This document shows, one piece after another, positions 8,214 through 17,336 of a stretch of DNA of 64,000 bases. The stretch spans positions 1 through 64,000 of the forward strand of contig CADAIL010000014.1 of NCBI GenBank assembly GCA_902788035.1, written 5' to 3'. The notes beneath the pieces were generated by a model, which was not told where the DNA came from, did no database searches, and saw only the letters and a program-made list of their open reading frames with translations. The stretch comes from an uncultured Lachnospiraceae bacterium. GTDB lineage: Bacteria > Bacillota > Clostridia > Lachnospirales > Lachnospiraceae. The position numbers and the translations under genes were made by a program. Each line of letters begins with the position of its first letter. Position 1 is the first letter of the stretch.

Positions 8214-10520
8214 GTAGAAATGAGTTCCCCGACGTGAAGGGGATTGACACAATTCTTTCATGATTTCTCTCCTTTGTATATATGAATGTAGAAATGAGTT
8301 CCCCGACGTGAAGGGGATTGACACAATGTATCTCTTTACTTCTTCAGAACGGTTTATGATGGTAGAAATGAGTTCCCCGACGTGAAGGGGATTGACACTT
8401 CGTTGTCTACCAGGACACGCATCTGATACTCCGGTAGAAATGAGTTCCCCGACGTGAAGGGGATTGACACATCACCGGATGCGCCCATCTGTGGTGATTC
8501 TAATACGTAGAAATGAGTTCCCCGACGTGAAGGGGATTGACACAACTTCTTCATCCGGGACTGAACTTTCGAAGGAGAAAGTAGAAATGAGTTCCCCGAC
8601 GTGAAGGGGATTGACACATCTTTACCATATCTAAAATGACTTAGGTAGGTGGTGTGTAGAAATGAGTTCCCCGACGTGAAGGGGATTGACACACATTTTC
8701 TAATGTTATAGTGTCATAATTTGTACTGTAGAAATGAGTTCCCCGACGTGAAGGGGATTGACACACATACTCAGATGATTGTACATTCGTTGGTGTCTGT
8801 AGAAATGAGTTCCCCGACGTGAAGGGGATTGACACCATAAAAGATGAAACATTTCTATTTATATGTAGAAATGAGTTCCCCGACGTGAAGGGGATTGACA
8901 CAAGGTGTTTACTCTTCTGCTGGTAAGGGAGGTATGTAGAAATGAGTTCCCCGACGTGAAGGGGATTGACACAGAGAAATAATTATCAAATGGATGAGAA
9001 ATTCCCAGTAGAAATGAGTTCCCCGACGTGAAGGGGATTGACACAGTCTCGAGCTTGAACTGGAGCTACTGGATTTGTAGGTAGAAATGAGTTCCCCGAC
9101 GTGAAGGGGATTGACACAATTCGTCGCAATTCTCTCGTACTTGCTGATCCAATACCTGTAGAAATGAGTTCCCCGACGTGAAGGGGATTGACACATGGTT
9201 TCCGTATGTCATGTTTACCCTGACTAAGTAGGTAGAAATGAGTTCCCCGACGTGAAGGGGATTGACACTTTTGCTGTTCTCAAGGATATTGTTGAGTTTA
9301 ATGGTAGAAATGAGTTCCCCGACGTGAAGGGGATTGACACAATTCTTTGTTCTTTCCATAGATTCCTCCATCTCCGTAGAAATGAGTTCCCCGACGTGAA
9401 GGGGATTGACACATTCGAACTCTTTTATCATTCCTTGAAATTAGCAAAAGTAGAAATGAGTTCCCCGACGTGAAGGGGATTGACACAATTTGGTCATATC
9501 TTTTCTTCCCTTCGTGAAAATGCGTAGAAATGAGTTCCCCGACGTGAAGGGGATTGACACAATAGATCCATTAGACTCATTTTTTTGTCGCCACCCGTAG
9601 AAATGAGTTCCCCGATGTGAAGGGGATTGACACATGATAACGGTCTCCTTCATACTAATCACCTCCTTCCTGGTAGAAATGAGTTCCCCGATGTGAAGGG
9701 GATTGACACATGCGAGCCTCAAAGGTTGCCTTTGATTCCCGCTGTGTAGAAATGAGTTCCCCGATGTGAAGGGGATTGACACAATTATTACCTTGCAGTA
9801 GTCATCCGACATAGCCGTGTAGAAATGCGTTCCCCGATGTGAAGGGGATTGACACATGTAGCTCCACGCGACGAACAACGTGTCCGGTGCGTAGAAATGC
9901 GTTCCCCGATGTGAAGGGGATTGACACATTTTCTTGACGTAGCTTAGATATTCTGTGTTTTCCTCGTAGAAATGAGTTCTCCGATGTGAAGGGGATTGAC
10001 ACAGGACCAGTGCAAGGAAGGAAATAAGGACCGTCCCTGTAGAAATGAGTTCTCCGATGTGAAGGGGATTGACACCCAGCCACCATTTTTTCTGTGTAAT
10101 TTGATTTCAAAGGTAGAAATGCGTTCCCCGATGTGAAGGGGATTGACACACTTGTTCTTTTTTTCTTTTTTTGTAAATATCCATAAGTAGAAATGCGTTC
10201 CCCGATGTGAAGGGGATTGACACAATCATTTCACGTGCGAGTGCGAATATGCGAACATTTGTAGAAATGAGTTCCCCGATGTGAAGGGGATTGACACAAT
10301 TTGCCAATATTTGTACCACAAGTTGACCTCCGTGGTAGAAATGAGTTCCCCGATGTGAAGGGGATTGACACCTGTATCATTCAGGACATTGTTTACGAAG
10401 TGTGAGCAGGTAGAAATGCGTTCCCCGATGTGAAGGGGATTGACACCTCCTTTCCCTCTCCTTAAGAGGGTTTAAAATGATGCGTAGAAATGCGTTCCCC
10501 GATGTGAAGGGGATTGACAC
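8214..10520 (+). CRISPR. CRISPR array 2, 32 repeats, 31 spacers
   Basis: Thirty-two 37-bp repeats alternate with 31 spacers, mostly 34-40 bp (one of 29). Repeats 1-19 have GACG in the hairpin loop and match array 1. Repeats 20-32, farthest from the leader, have GATG, with further paired variants (GCGTTCCCC, or GAGTTCTCC). This confirms leader-to-trailer polarity from left to right. The stem CCCC/GGGG and the ATTGACAC tail would give an 8-nt 5' handle as in types I and III. The hairpin followed by that tail also recalls some Cas13a repeats, but the long, variable spacers fit class 1 better. Many spacers are antisense to Shine-Dalgarno plus start-codon sequences, and 25 of 31 begin with A. No cas genes are present within the window. 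Confidence 0.98.
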
Positions 10521-10598
10521 AATTCAGCTACAATGTCAATTTCTCCAGTCGCCTTGAAGAAATATGCATCGCTGATGCGAAGAAAATCGGCATAATAT

Positions 10599-10625
10599 GA
10601 AGACGCGCCACTGGTGCGCCTTCTT
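10599..10625 (+). terminator. terminator-like hairpin after array 2
   Basis: GAAG and GCGC arms pair with GCGC and CTTC around a short loop, just after the trailer of array 2. The T-run is weak. The remainder of 10521-10843 shows no ORF of note, only the upstream region of the next operon. Confidence 0.4.
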
Positions 10626-10843
10626 GCGTTAGTGAGTACTTATAGTGGTTCGTAAGATCCGGAGAAAGTGGCTGAACCTGAAAAATAGGCGCCATAATGT
10701 GCAAAAAATGGGTACTTTTTATGCTGGTGCCATTAAGATGGAGGCCTGTTAAGATGAAATTGCCGCAAAGAAATCATAAAGTGGCGACGAATCTGGACGA
10801 TTAGCATCGGATAGCAGACTTAAAAAGTCAGAGAGGAGATTTT

Positions 10844-12895
10844 ATGCCGGAATGGAAAAGGGTTGATGTGTTCGATATTAGTGAGAAAGTGATCAACGAA
10901 AACCTGAGCATCTACCGTGAAGCCCGTAAAAAAAGCTGTGTCCCTTCTGAAGGCTATGTTGAGGCGGCGTTATCCAGTGAAAATCACCTGGCGTTTGCAT
11001 GTGAATTCATTGACACGTTTATTAAGTCTGGTGAATACGGTCTGCCGTATGAAGAGCTTATGAGCCTTGCGGAAAGAAAAGTGGAGGAGTATTTGAATCA
11101 GAATGGAGCAGGTATTTCGTCGCGTAAGCGCAGGCTTAGCAAAGAGCAGATCAAGACTGCAAAGATGCATTCCAAGCTTCAGGCGTCTTATTATATGAAA
11201 GATACCGCATGGAGATCGCCTACCTGTGTGTATCCTCTTGAACGTTCCTCTCAAAAGAAAGGATCGGCAGCTTCAGAGACAGAGCAGCTGAGTGGGAGAA
11301 AGGTGCTTTATTCTGCGGAAGGCCGTAAGAAATGGAAGGATAACACTCGCATCAAGAGGGATGTTCTTGTTCAGCACGCCTTTGTTATGGGGCTTAACGC
11401 GGATGAAACAGATGAACTTCTTATGAGAGCCGGATATCCCGGATTATACCCTTTGGATGCAATTGACGCATGCGCAATCATTAACCTGAATGAATATGCA
11501 GGAAGACTGGATCTATCGCCATATGAAGTGTTGTGGAAAGTCAAGAACGATATCAATGATATCTTACAACACCTGGACGGTCCGGGAATCGTATTTGTTG
11601 ATAAAGGAACTGCGGATGGAGCACGTATGGGCGTTCTGACTTCTGCTGCCGGAAGATATATCGATAAAGAGTTGCAGGAACTCAGAAAGATTCTTAATAA
11701 GCAGAGTGTTTCGACCCTGCCGACTGCCGTTGGACTTACAAAATTCCTGACCAGATACTACAGTGAGAGAATCGGAAATGTCCATGATGTTGCAGAGTAT
11801 TTTCATGATTCGGGTATAGATGCAAATGCCATTTTCACCCAACGATATTACGGATTTTTAAAGAAGACGAAGGAGTATCTCTATGACTGGCGTCGTTATC
11901 GTAAAAATCTGATTCCGTGTACATGGGAGTTGACGCCCGGCTTTGCCGCCCATGATTTTAGGAGCGACAGGCGTTTCAAGCTGGATAAGGCAGTATATGA
12001 CTGCAGCGTGAGTGCTATACTGAAGAAGCTTCAGGATTCGGAAGAAAACAATGGGCGTGAGGATGCTGCTTTGCTCCGAAATCCGATTGATACTGACTTA
12101 AAGAAAGCGAAGCCCGATGCTTATCAGGTAGATTCTGACGAATACTATGAGGATTGCTTACGGCTTATACAGTATGTTCGGACTTATGATGTTTTGGATC
12201 AAGACGTGGGTCTTATCTATTTCAAACCCAATAAAAAAGATCGGTTTACATATGGAAGAGTTCTGCTCGAGGGAGAGAAGAAGCACTTCAAAGGTGCAGA
12301 TTCTATTGAATTCGGGGAAAGCGGGAGCAGCGTAACGGGCTATGTTTATGAGATGAGGAAAAAACATGATGTTGTGCGATTTGCCCTGTCTGCCGGACGG
12401 GAAGAAGAACTTGGCGAGTATCTTATGCTTGCCCGCTATTGGAAAAGAAACTGGTATAGAGAAATATCCGGAGGTAAGACTGTGTCTGAATGTGAAGCGG
12501 AGGGATTTTATCCGGATCCAATCGACAAACTGGTTATCTATGCCCTGCTTTACCGTGATAAACTGATCGAAAAATGGTGTGCTGATAAGGCTAATGGAAG
12601 AGTTGCACGGACCAGAATTCGTGACGTGTTCCCGCTGCGGGAGCTGATTTTGGAGATAAGCTATGATATTTCATTTGCATATATGTACGGCATCTGCCAT
12701 ATCCATAAAGTCTCCGCTGCTAGTATCGAAGAGCTGAACGAAATATATACCGGATTTGATAATCTCAGACAGAATATGATCTTCCCTGTTCAGTGGAAGG
12801 GACGCAGTGGGGAGATGCTCACCTATGACCGTGATCAGGCAACGTATAAAAGCGGCAGAAAGGCTCCGAGCGGTAAGGAGGATACTGAAAGATGA
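10844..12895 (+). CDS. unrecognised 683-aa protein paired with a kinase
   Basis: The start ATG follows AGAGAGGAG at 5 bases. I do not recognise the protein as a whole. Residues of about 165-215 include LVQHAFVMGLNADETDELLM followed by AGYPGLYPLD, a helical pattern that reminds me of C-terminal segments of some clostridial HTH regulators; this is a weak resemblance. There is a basic segment near 95-125 (SSRKRRLSKEQ), and the rest is rich in charged helices. No signal peptide or membrane segment is visible. The stop overlaps the start of the kinase-like gene by four bases (ATGA), so the two are co-translated and probably act together. Position next to CRISPR and restriction genes suggests a defence or stress role, which is inference. 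Confidence 0.8.
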   Translation: MPEWKRVDVFDISEKVINENLSIYREARKKSCVPSEGYVEAALSSENHLAFACEFIDTFIKSGEYGLPYEELMSLAERKVEEYLNQNGAGISSRKRRLSKEQIKTAKMHSKLQASYYMKDTAWRSPTCVYPLERSSQKKGSAASETEQLSGRKVLYSAEGRKKWKDNTRIKRDVLVQHAFVMGLNADETDELLMRAGYPGLYPLDAIDACAIINLNEYAGRLDLSPYEVLWKVKNDINDILQHLDGPGIVFVDKGTADGARMGVLTSAAGRYIDKELQELRKILNKQSVSTLPTAVGLTKFLTRYYSERIGNVHDVAEYFHDSGIDANAIFTQRYYGFLKKTKEYLYDWRRYRKNLIPCTWELTPGFAAHDFRSDRRFKLDKAVYDCSVSAILKKLQDSEENNGREDAALLRNPIDTDLKKAKPDAYQVDSDEYYEDCLRLIQYVRTYDVLDQDVGLIYFKPNKKDRFTYGRVLLEGEKKHFKGADSIEFGESGSSVTGYVYEMRKKHDVVRFALSAGREEELGEYLMLARYWKRNWYREISGGKTVSECEAEGFYPDPIDKLVIYALLYRDKLIEKWCADKANGRVARTRIRDVFPLRELILEISYDISFAYMYGICHIHKVSAASIEELNEIYTGFDNLRQNMIFPVQWKGRSGEMLTYDRDQATYKSGRKAPSGKEDTER

Positions 12896-15219
12896 AAAGT
12901 GTTGGAAATTATGAGAATCTGCAGCTCATTGTGAGTACAAATGCTGCAGAGATATATGACGCCTGTGATAAAGATCGGATGAACAGGGTCTTCATTCTGA
13001 AAAAATATAAGAATTCTGATATCAGTGCGGCGGTTGTACGCCGTGAGAAAGAAATCACCCAGATGATTAAGCAGTACGCTAACCGCAGCATTGTTGTCCC
13101 TGTAATCGGGACGGAAGTGGACGATGAGGGAAATACCTATCTTGTGATGAATAAAGAGAAGGCAGGGATCTTTTTGTCGGAGCTTATTGAAAAGGGATTA
13201 GTCAGCCTGTCTTATGCGCTGAAATGTACGGAGGAGGTGCTGAGGTCGCTTGCGACGCTGCATGCATTTGCCGGAAATACCAGCCGCTTAGGTTATCTGC
13301 ACCTGGATCTTCATCCGGGCAATGTATTTATGGAAAATGCGGATGCGGCAAGTGAAATCGCCGGGACCGCAAAGTTCATCGACTTTGCTACAGCGGTGAA
13401 GATGGTCAATGGCAAAGCTGAGGAACGAACGATTGCCGCAGTCTCACCTTTCTCTGCGCCGGAATTATATGTGCCACATTATTCGGTCTGCACCGTGAGC
13501 ACGGATATTTATTCGGTGGCGGCAATCTTTTATACACTATTTGTCGGCGGCAGTCTTCCGGGCGTGACAGACTTTTCGGGATCGACAAAGATTTACGAAA
13601 GGCCGGATGCCGGTCCGGATGCCGATACAGCGCGAAATGCCGCGCAGGAAATCAGAAAACGCTGTGAGAGGGAGAGCGTTCCGGAGAGTGTGTGCAGGGC
13701 TGTCTGCGCAGTCATGAAGTGTGCTCTTGATGATAATCCGGCTTACCGTTACCAGTGTGCCGATGACATGCTTGCTGCGGTAGAGAAGATAGAACAGCTT
13801 TTTCAGGCATGTGAGAAAAAAAAGTATGAGACGATTTTCCGGATGGAATATGAGGATATGACGGACATTGATGATGTGCACCCGGAAACTCTTGAATATG
13901 ACGGGAGGAAGTTCAGAGAAGCTGCGGAGTCATTGGAACGGATGTTAAAGGCAAATCAGATTGATGCAGCTTTTACAAAATACCTGTTCAAACTTTACTG
14001 GAAAATGGCGGAGCCGCATTTGCAGGAAATGCCGGGACATGTTCTGACCAGCTTTTTGAACAGCGGTGTCGCAGCCTGCAATCATACCGGTGATGTGATT
14101 CTCGGACAGAAGCTTGCCGCACTTCTTACTGAAAAACGAAAATCGATCGGAATTGAGGAGTATCTTGATTTGAATAACCGGGCCGCCGTGTTTGTTGCGG
14201 ACGGGTATGAATACGCAAAAGCAGCTGCTATGCAGGAGAAGAATGTCGCCGCACTGCGAAGGGTTCGTGACGGTTATGTCGCTGCCGGAAGTGAATTTGA
14301 GATGGGAAGCGAGGATAATGTTCGGAGTATTCTTCTGGCACGTGCCCTCAGTTCCCTGGCAGTTTACAAGGCGATTGCGTATCCTGAGACACCAAAGGAG
14401 GAAATCTATGCTCTTTATGACGAGTCAATCTGTGAATTTGGCGGTGGATTTAATGTAAAGATTACGCAGTCGCATCGGATGCACTATGAGATGATGATAA
14501 AGGATGGGGAGTCTTTCGAGAATACGTGCTCAAGGTACTTTGATACAGACAGTAGCGATAAGCCACTGATCATGGAGGAGCTGATTGCGAATTGCGTCAG
14601 GAAAGAAGATTGGTATGGACTGTATGCTCTGGTGAAGGCGCTGTATGTGTTTTATCTGAAGGAAGTGAAGGCGTGCTGCGCTGGGACGGAAAAAGAGATC
14701 GGTCAAAAGCCGCTTGAGAGTCCTGCTCTCTCAGAGAGGGAAACGGTACAGGCGGAGTATACGACCGGGCAGCATGTAGATGGCTGCAATCCGGAAGACG
14801 GCTATACTTCGAGGATGATTGTCGCCGGTCATGTGATGGAGAAACTTAGGGAACTTGGTGACAGCCTGCTTCCCCGGAGGAATGTATATGACCCGGTGCA
14901 GACGATTTTCCGCTATCTCGCGCTGCTTGAATATGAGGTCAGCGGCGAGGTGAATGAAAGGGTTCGGGATTATATTGATGCTGCACTGAAGTGTCAAGAA
15001 GAAGCGAGGATCGATATGGAAGAACCCCTTAATATCTATATGCTTATCGCCTATCAGACGGTGGCAATCTACGGGAAAATGCTCGGGGACGATGAGGGCG
15101 TAGCGCAGCATGCCGAGAGGCTGCGCGCTCATGCGGAAAAATGCGGCTGGGAGGCTCTCTGCGCGGCTCTCGATGGTGGGAAGCCGGTGGAAGAGATCCT
15201 GACACATGAGTATGCGTGA
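12892..15219 (+). CDS. serine/threonine protein kinase-like protein with long C-terminal helical region
   Basis: At 775 aa, the first 300 residues form a protein kinase domain. VFILKKYK near residue 36 supplies the ATP-binding lysine, HLDLHPGNVF has catalytic Asp139 and Asn144, FIDFATA carries the metal-binding Asp164 (DFA instead of DFG), and SPFSAPELY is the APE motif. The glycine-rich loop is poor. Residues 300-775 are predicted helical and unrecognised, possibly a TPR-like sensor or scaffold. No transmembrane segment or PASTA repeat is seen, so it is not a PrkC-type receptor. Start overlap with the upstream gene implies a two-protein unit. A terminator at 15241 closes the operon. A role in phage defence is plausible from the neighbourhood but unproven. 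Confidence 0.85.
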   Translation: MKSVGNYENLQLIVSTNAAEIYDACDKDRMNRVFILKKYKNSDISAAVVRREKEITQMIKQYANRSIVVPVIGTEVDDEGNTYLVMNKEKAGIFLSELIEKGLVSLSYALKCTEEVLRSLATLHAFAGNTSRLGYLHLDLHPGNVFMENADAASEIAGTAKFIDFATAVKMVNGKAEERTIAAVSPFSAPELYVPHYSVCTVSTDIYSVAAIFYTLFVGGSLPGVTDFSGSTKIYERPDAGPDADTARNAAQEIRKRCERESVPESVCRAVCAVMKCALDDNPAYRYQCADDMLAAVEKIEQLFQACEKKKYETIFRMEYEDMTDIDDVHPETLEYDGRKFREAAESLERMLKANQIDAAFTKYLFKLYWKMAEPHLQEMPGHVLTSFLNSGVAACNHTGDVILGQKLAALLTEKRKSIGIEEYLDLNNRAAVFVADGYEYAKAAAMQEKNVAALRRVRDGYVAAGSEFEMGSEDNVRSILLARALSSLAVYKAIAYPETPKEEIYALYDESICEFGGGFNVKITQSHRMHYEMMIKDGESFENTCSRYFDTDSSDKPLIMEELIANCVRKEDWYGLYALVKALYVFYLKEVKACCAGTEKEIGQKPLESPALSERETVQAEYTTGQHVDGCNPEDGYTSRMIVAGHVMEKLRELGDSLLPRRNVYDPVQTIFRYLALLEYEVSGEVNERVRDYIDAALKCQEEARIDMEEPLNIYMLIAYQTVAIYGKMLGDDEGVAQHAERLRAHAEKCGWEALCAALDGGKPVEEILTHEYA

Positions 15220-15240
15220 CCTGGGCCGGCGCAAACTTAA

Positions 15241-15288
15241 AAGCGATAATTCCATCTAACCCCATTCGGGTGGAATTATCGCTTTTTT
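15241..15288 (+). terminator. strong rho-independent terminator
   Basis: A perfect 14-bp stem (AAGCGATAATTCCA with its complement) is followed by a T-run. An inner ACCC/GGGT pair shortens the loop. It ends the kinase operon and may also serve the convergent pseudogene. Confidence 0.9.
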
Positions 15289-15302
15289 GTGGATGGTTTT
15301 AT

Positions 15303-15818
15303 TTAATGCTTGGACTTCGGGGATGCTTGAGCTTCGGTAAGTTCCCTCTTTAATTTCTGGAGTTCGCGTCTCATTTCTTCCAGATCATTTTGGAACTGTA
15401 TCACCTGCTGCCGCAACTTGATATTATTAGCCTGCGTCTGATCCCGTTCAGCCTGCTCCTGATCCCGTTCAGCCTGTACCAGATCCCGCTCTGCTTTTGT
15501 CTTCTCCAATTCAGCTTTCGCTTCTTCAATCATGTAATCAACCGTGTTGCGGTCCATTATTGCGAGCTCTTCTGAAAAAAATCCAATGACATCCTCCGTG
15601 TTCAGGCATATCTCGTAAATATGGTTGTATAACGGCTTGAACTCTGGATATGTATCACACAAGCACATGATTTTGTCCGGTTCGTCAGAGCTCAGGAACA
15701 TGAGCCATGCATCGAGCTTCGTGGATACAACTCCGTTTTGATGGTTTCTCCTGAAGATGTCAAGTGGGATGAAAATGTAATTCTGGATCAGCTCTATTGA
15801 CTTGACAGAACGAATGTT
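15303..15818 (-). pseudogene. 5'-truncated Rpn-family transposase/nuclease remnant
   Basis: The readable frame contains KLDAWLMFLSSDEPDKI and EELAIMDRNTVDYMIEEAK, then a coiled-coil tail with repeated AERDQEQ units. This is the C-terminal half typical of Rpn (PD-(D/E)XK recombination-promoting nuclease) proteins, usually about 300 aa. The frame continues upstream past the first ATG at 15701 as far as an in-frame stop near 15819. The nuclease half is missing, so the gene is broken. Confidence 0.65.
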
Positions 15819-15856
15819 CTATAATTTCTTCGTCGGGGATCACTAAAGGGGGTATC

Positions 15857-17176
15857 ATGTCTGCTACACAATTCACTCTTATCGTAATACTTCTGCTCGC
15901 AGTGCTGCTTCTGCTTGCGCTGCTGCTTATTCGATTCTCAAAAGGACGGACAGAAAGCGCCTCCGCGGAGCGGATTGAGGATCTTCAGGACGAGCTTGTC
16001 CGCATCGGTGAACAGGTCCAGACAACTGCGCGAACGACCGCTGAGTACAACGCTCACCTTCGGAGTGAGGTCAATACTGCACTGCGCGACGGTCTGTCTG
16101 AGCAGTCCAGACAGCAGAGAGAGATGTCGATCATTGTTTCTGAGCAGATGCTTTCTTCTTCCAGGAATCAGACAGATACGCTGCTCAAGCTGCAGGACAG
16201 CGTCACCCGGACGCTGACGGAATCGATGGACCGCCTCCAGTCTTCCAATGAGGAAAAACTTGATCAGATTCGGGGAGTAGTCGATGAGAAGCTGGATAAG
16301 ACGCTGAACGAGCGCCTTGACACGAACTTTAAGATGGTCGGAGACCAGCTTGGTCTTCTCTACAAGTCTCTCGGGGAACTTCAGGCTCTCTCAAGTGGTG
16401 TGAGCGATCTGAATCGTACACTTGCAAATGTCAAAACTCGCGGAGTCTGGGGCGAAGTCCAGCTTGGACGTATCCTGGAACAGACGATGACGAAGTCCCA
16501 GTATGCGGTCAATGTGGTCACTAAGCCGAATTCGGATGACCGTGTGGAGTACGCGGTACTATTTCCGGCTCAGGACGGGAGCGGAGAGCAGGTCTATCTG
16601 CCAATAGATGCCAAGTTCCCCTCTGACATCTATAACCGGATCATTGAGGCGGGGGAGAGCGGCGACGCGAAAGTCATGGCTGCGGTGACCCAGGAGCTCA
16701 AGGTCAGGATTCTTGATGAGGCTCGCACCATCAGGGATAAGTATTTAAGTCCGCCGCACACGACCAATTACGGCATCATGTTCCTGCCGACGGAAGGTCT
16801 GTACGCGGAAGTTCTTCGTATCGACGGCCTTACGGAGAAATGCCAGCAGATCGGTGTGATCGTGGCAGGGCCGACAACAATTACGGCTATTCTGAACAGC
16901 CTTCAGGCAGGCTTCCGCAATGTTGCTCTCTCGAAAAAGAGCTTTGAGGTCATGAAGCTTCTTGAGGCGGTGAAGACGCAGTTCGCCAAGCTCGATGATG
17001 AGGTCGAGCGCACTCAGAAGAAGCTTTCTGACGCCACAAAATCTACAGACCGGCTTCGTCACAGAACGGAGCTCATTCAGCGAAGGATGCGGAATGTCAC
17101 GGAGCTCGACGCTGCGGAGGCAAGAAAACTCCTTGACCTGGAGGTTGAAGACGAGGATACGAGCACATTCGATTGA
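15857..17176 (+). CDS. rmuC: DNA recombination protein RmuC
   Basis: This 439-aa protein has an N-terminal membrane helix (residues about 7-26, run of Leu/Ile/Val), a long coiled coil to about residue 170 (QTDTLLKLQDSVTRTL and similar) and the RmuC domain with TRGVWGEVQLGRILE and YLPIDAKFPSD. RmuC proteins limit inversions and other rearrangements between short repeats, and the fold has a restriction-nuclease-like core. The start ATG is preceded by AAAGGGGG. It is the first housekeeping gene after the accessory island. Confidence 0.92.
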   Translation: MSATQFTLIVILLLAVLLLLALLLIRFSKGRTESASAERIEDLQDELVRIGEQVQTTARTTAEYNAHLRSEVNTALRDGLSEQSRQQREMSIIVSEQMLSSSRNQTDTLLKLQDSVTRTLTESMDRLQSSNEEKLDQIRGVVDEKLDKTLNERLDTNFKMVGDQLGLLYKSLGELQALSSGVSDLNRTLANVKTRGVWGEVQLGRILEQTMTKSQYAVNVVTKPNSDDRVEYAVLFPAQDGSGEQVYLPIDAKFPSDIYNRIIEAGESGDAKVMAAVTQELKVRILDEARTIRDKYLSPPHTTNYGIMFLPTEGLYAEVLRIDGLTEKCQQIGVIVAGPTTITAILNSLQAGFRNVALSKKSFEVMKLLEAVKTQFAKLDDEVERTQKKLSDATKSTDRLRHRTELIQRRMRNVTELDAAEARKLLDLEVEDEDTSTFD

Positions 17177-17336
17177 TAGATTTTTGGATGAGAACCTCCA
17201 CCTATATGTTGTTCTGCAGCTTCTGTGGACAGGGCGCTCTGCTGCTTCAATGCTTAGGTATATAACTTTTGCCAAGAGATGTTCAGATTATGACTGTGTA
17301 TTAGGCTGAGGAATTTTTGAATCGTAAGAAAAAGAT

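Noticed and set aside
332..10319. Many overlapping minus-strand frames with repeated SIPFTSGNSFL, CVNPLHVGELIST or CQSPSRRGTHFY peptides
   Set aside because: These are six-frame translations of the CRISPR repeat. Peptide periodicity equals the repeat period and there are no ribosome-binding sites.
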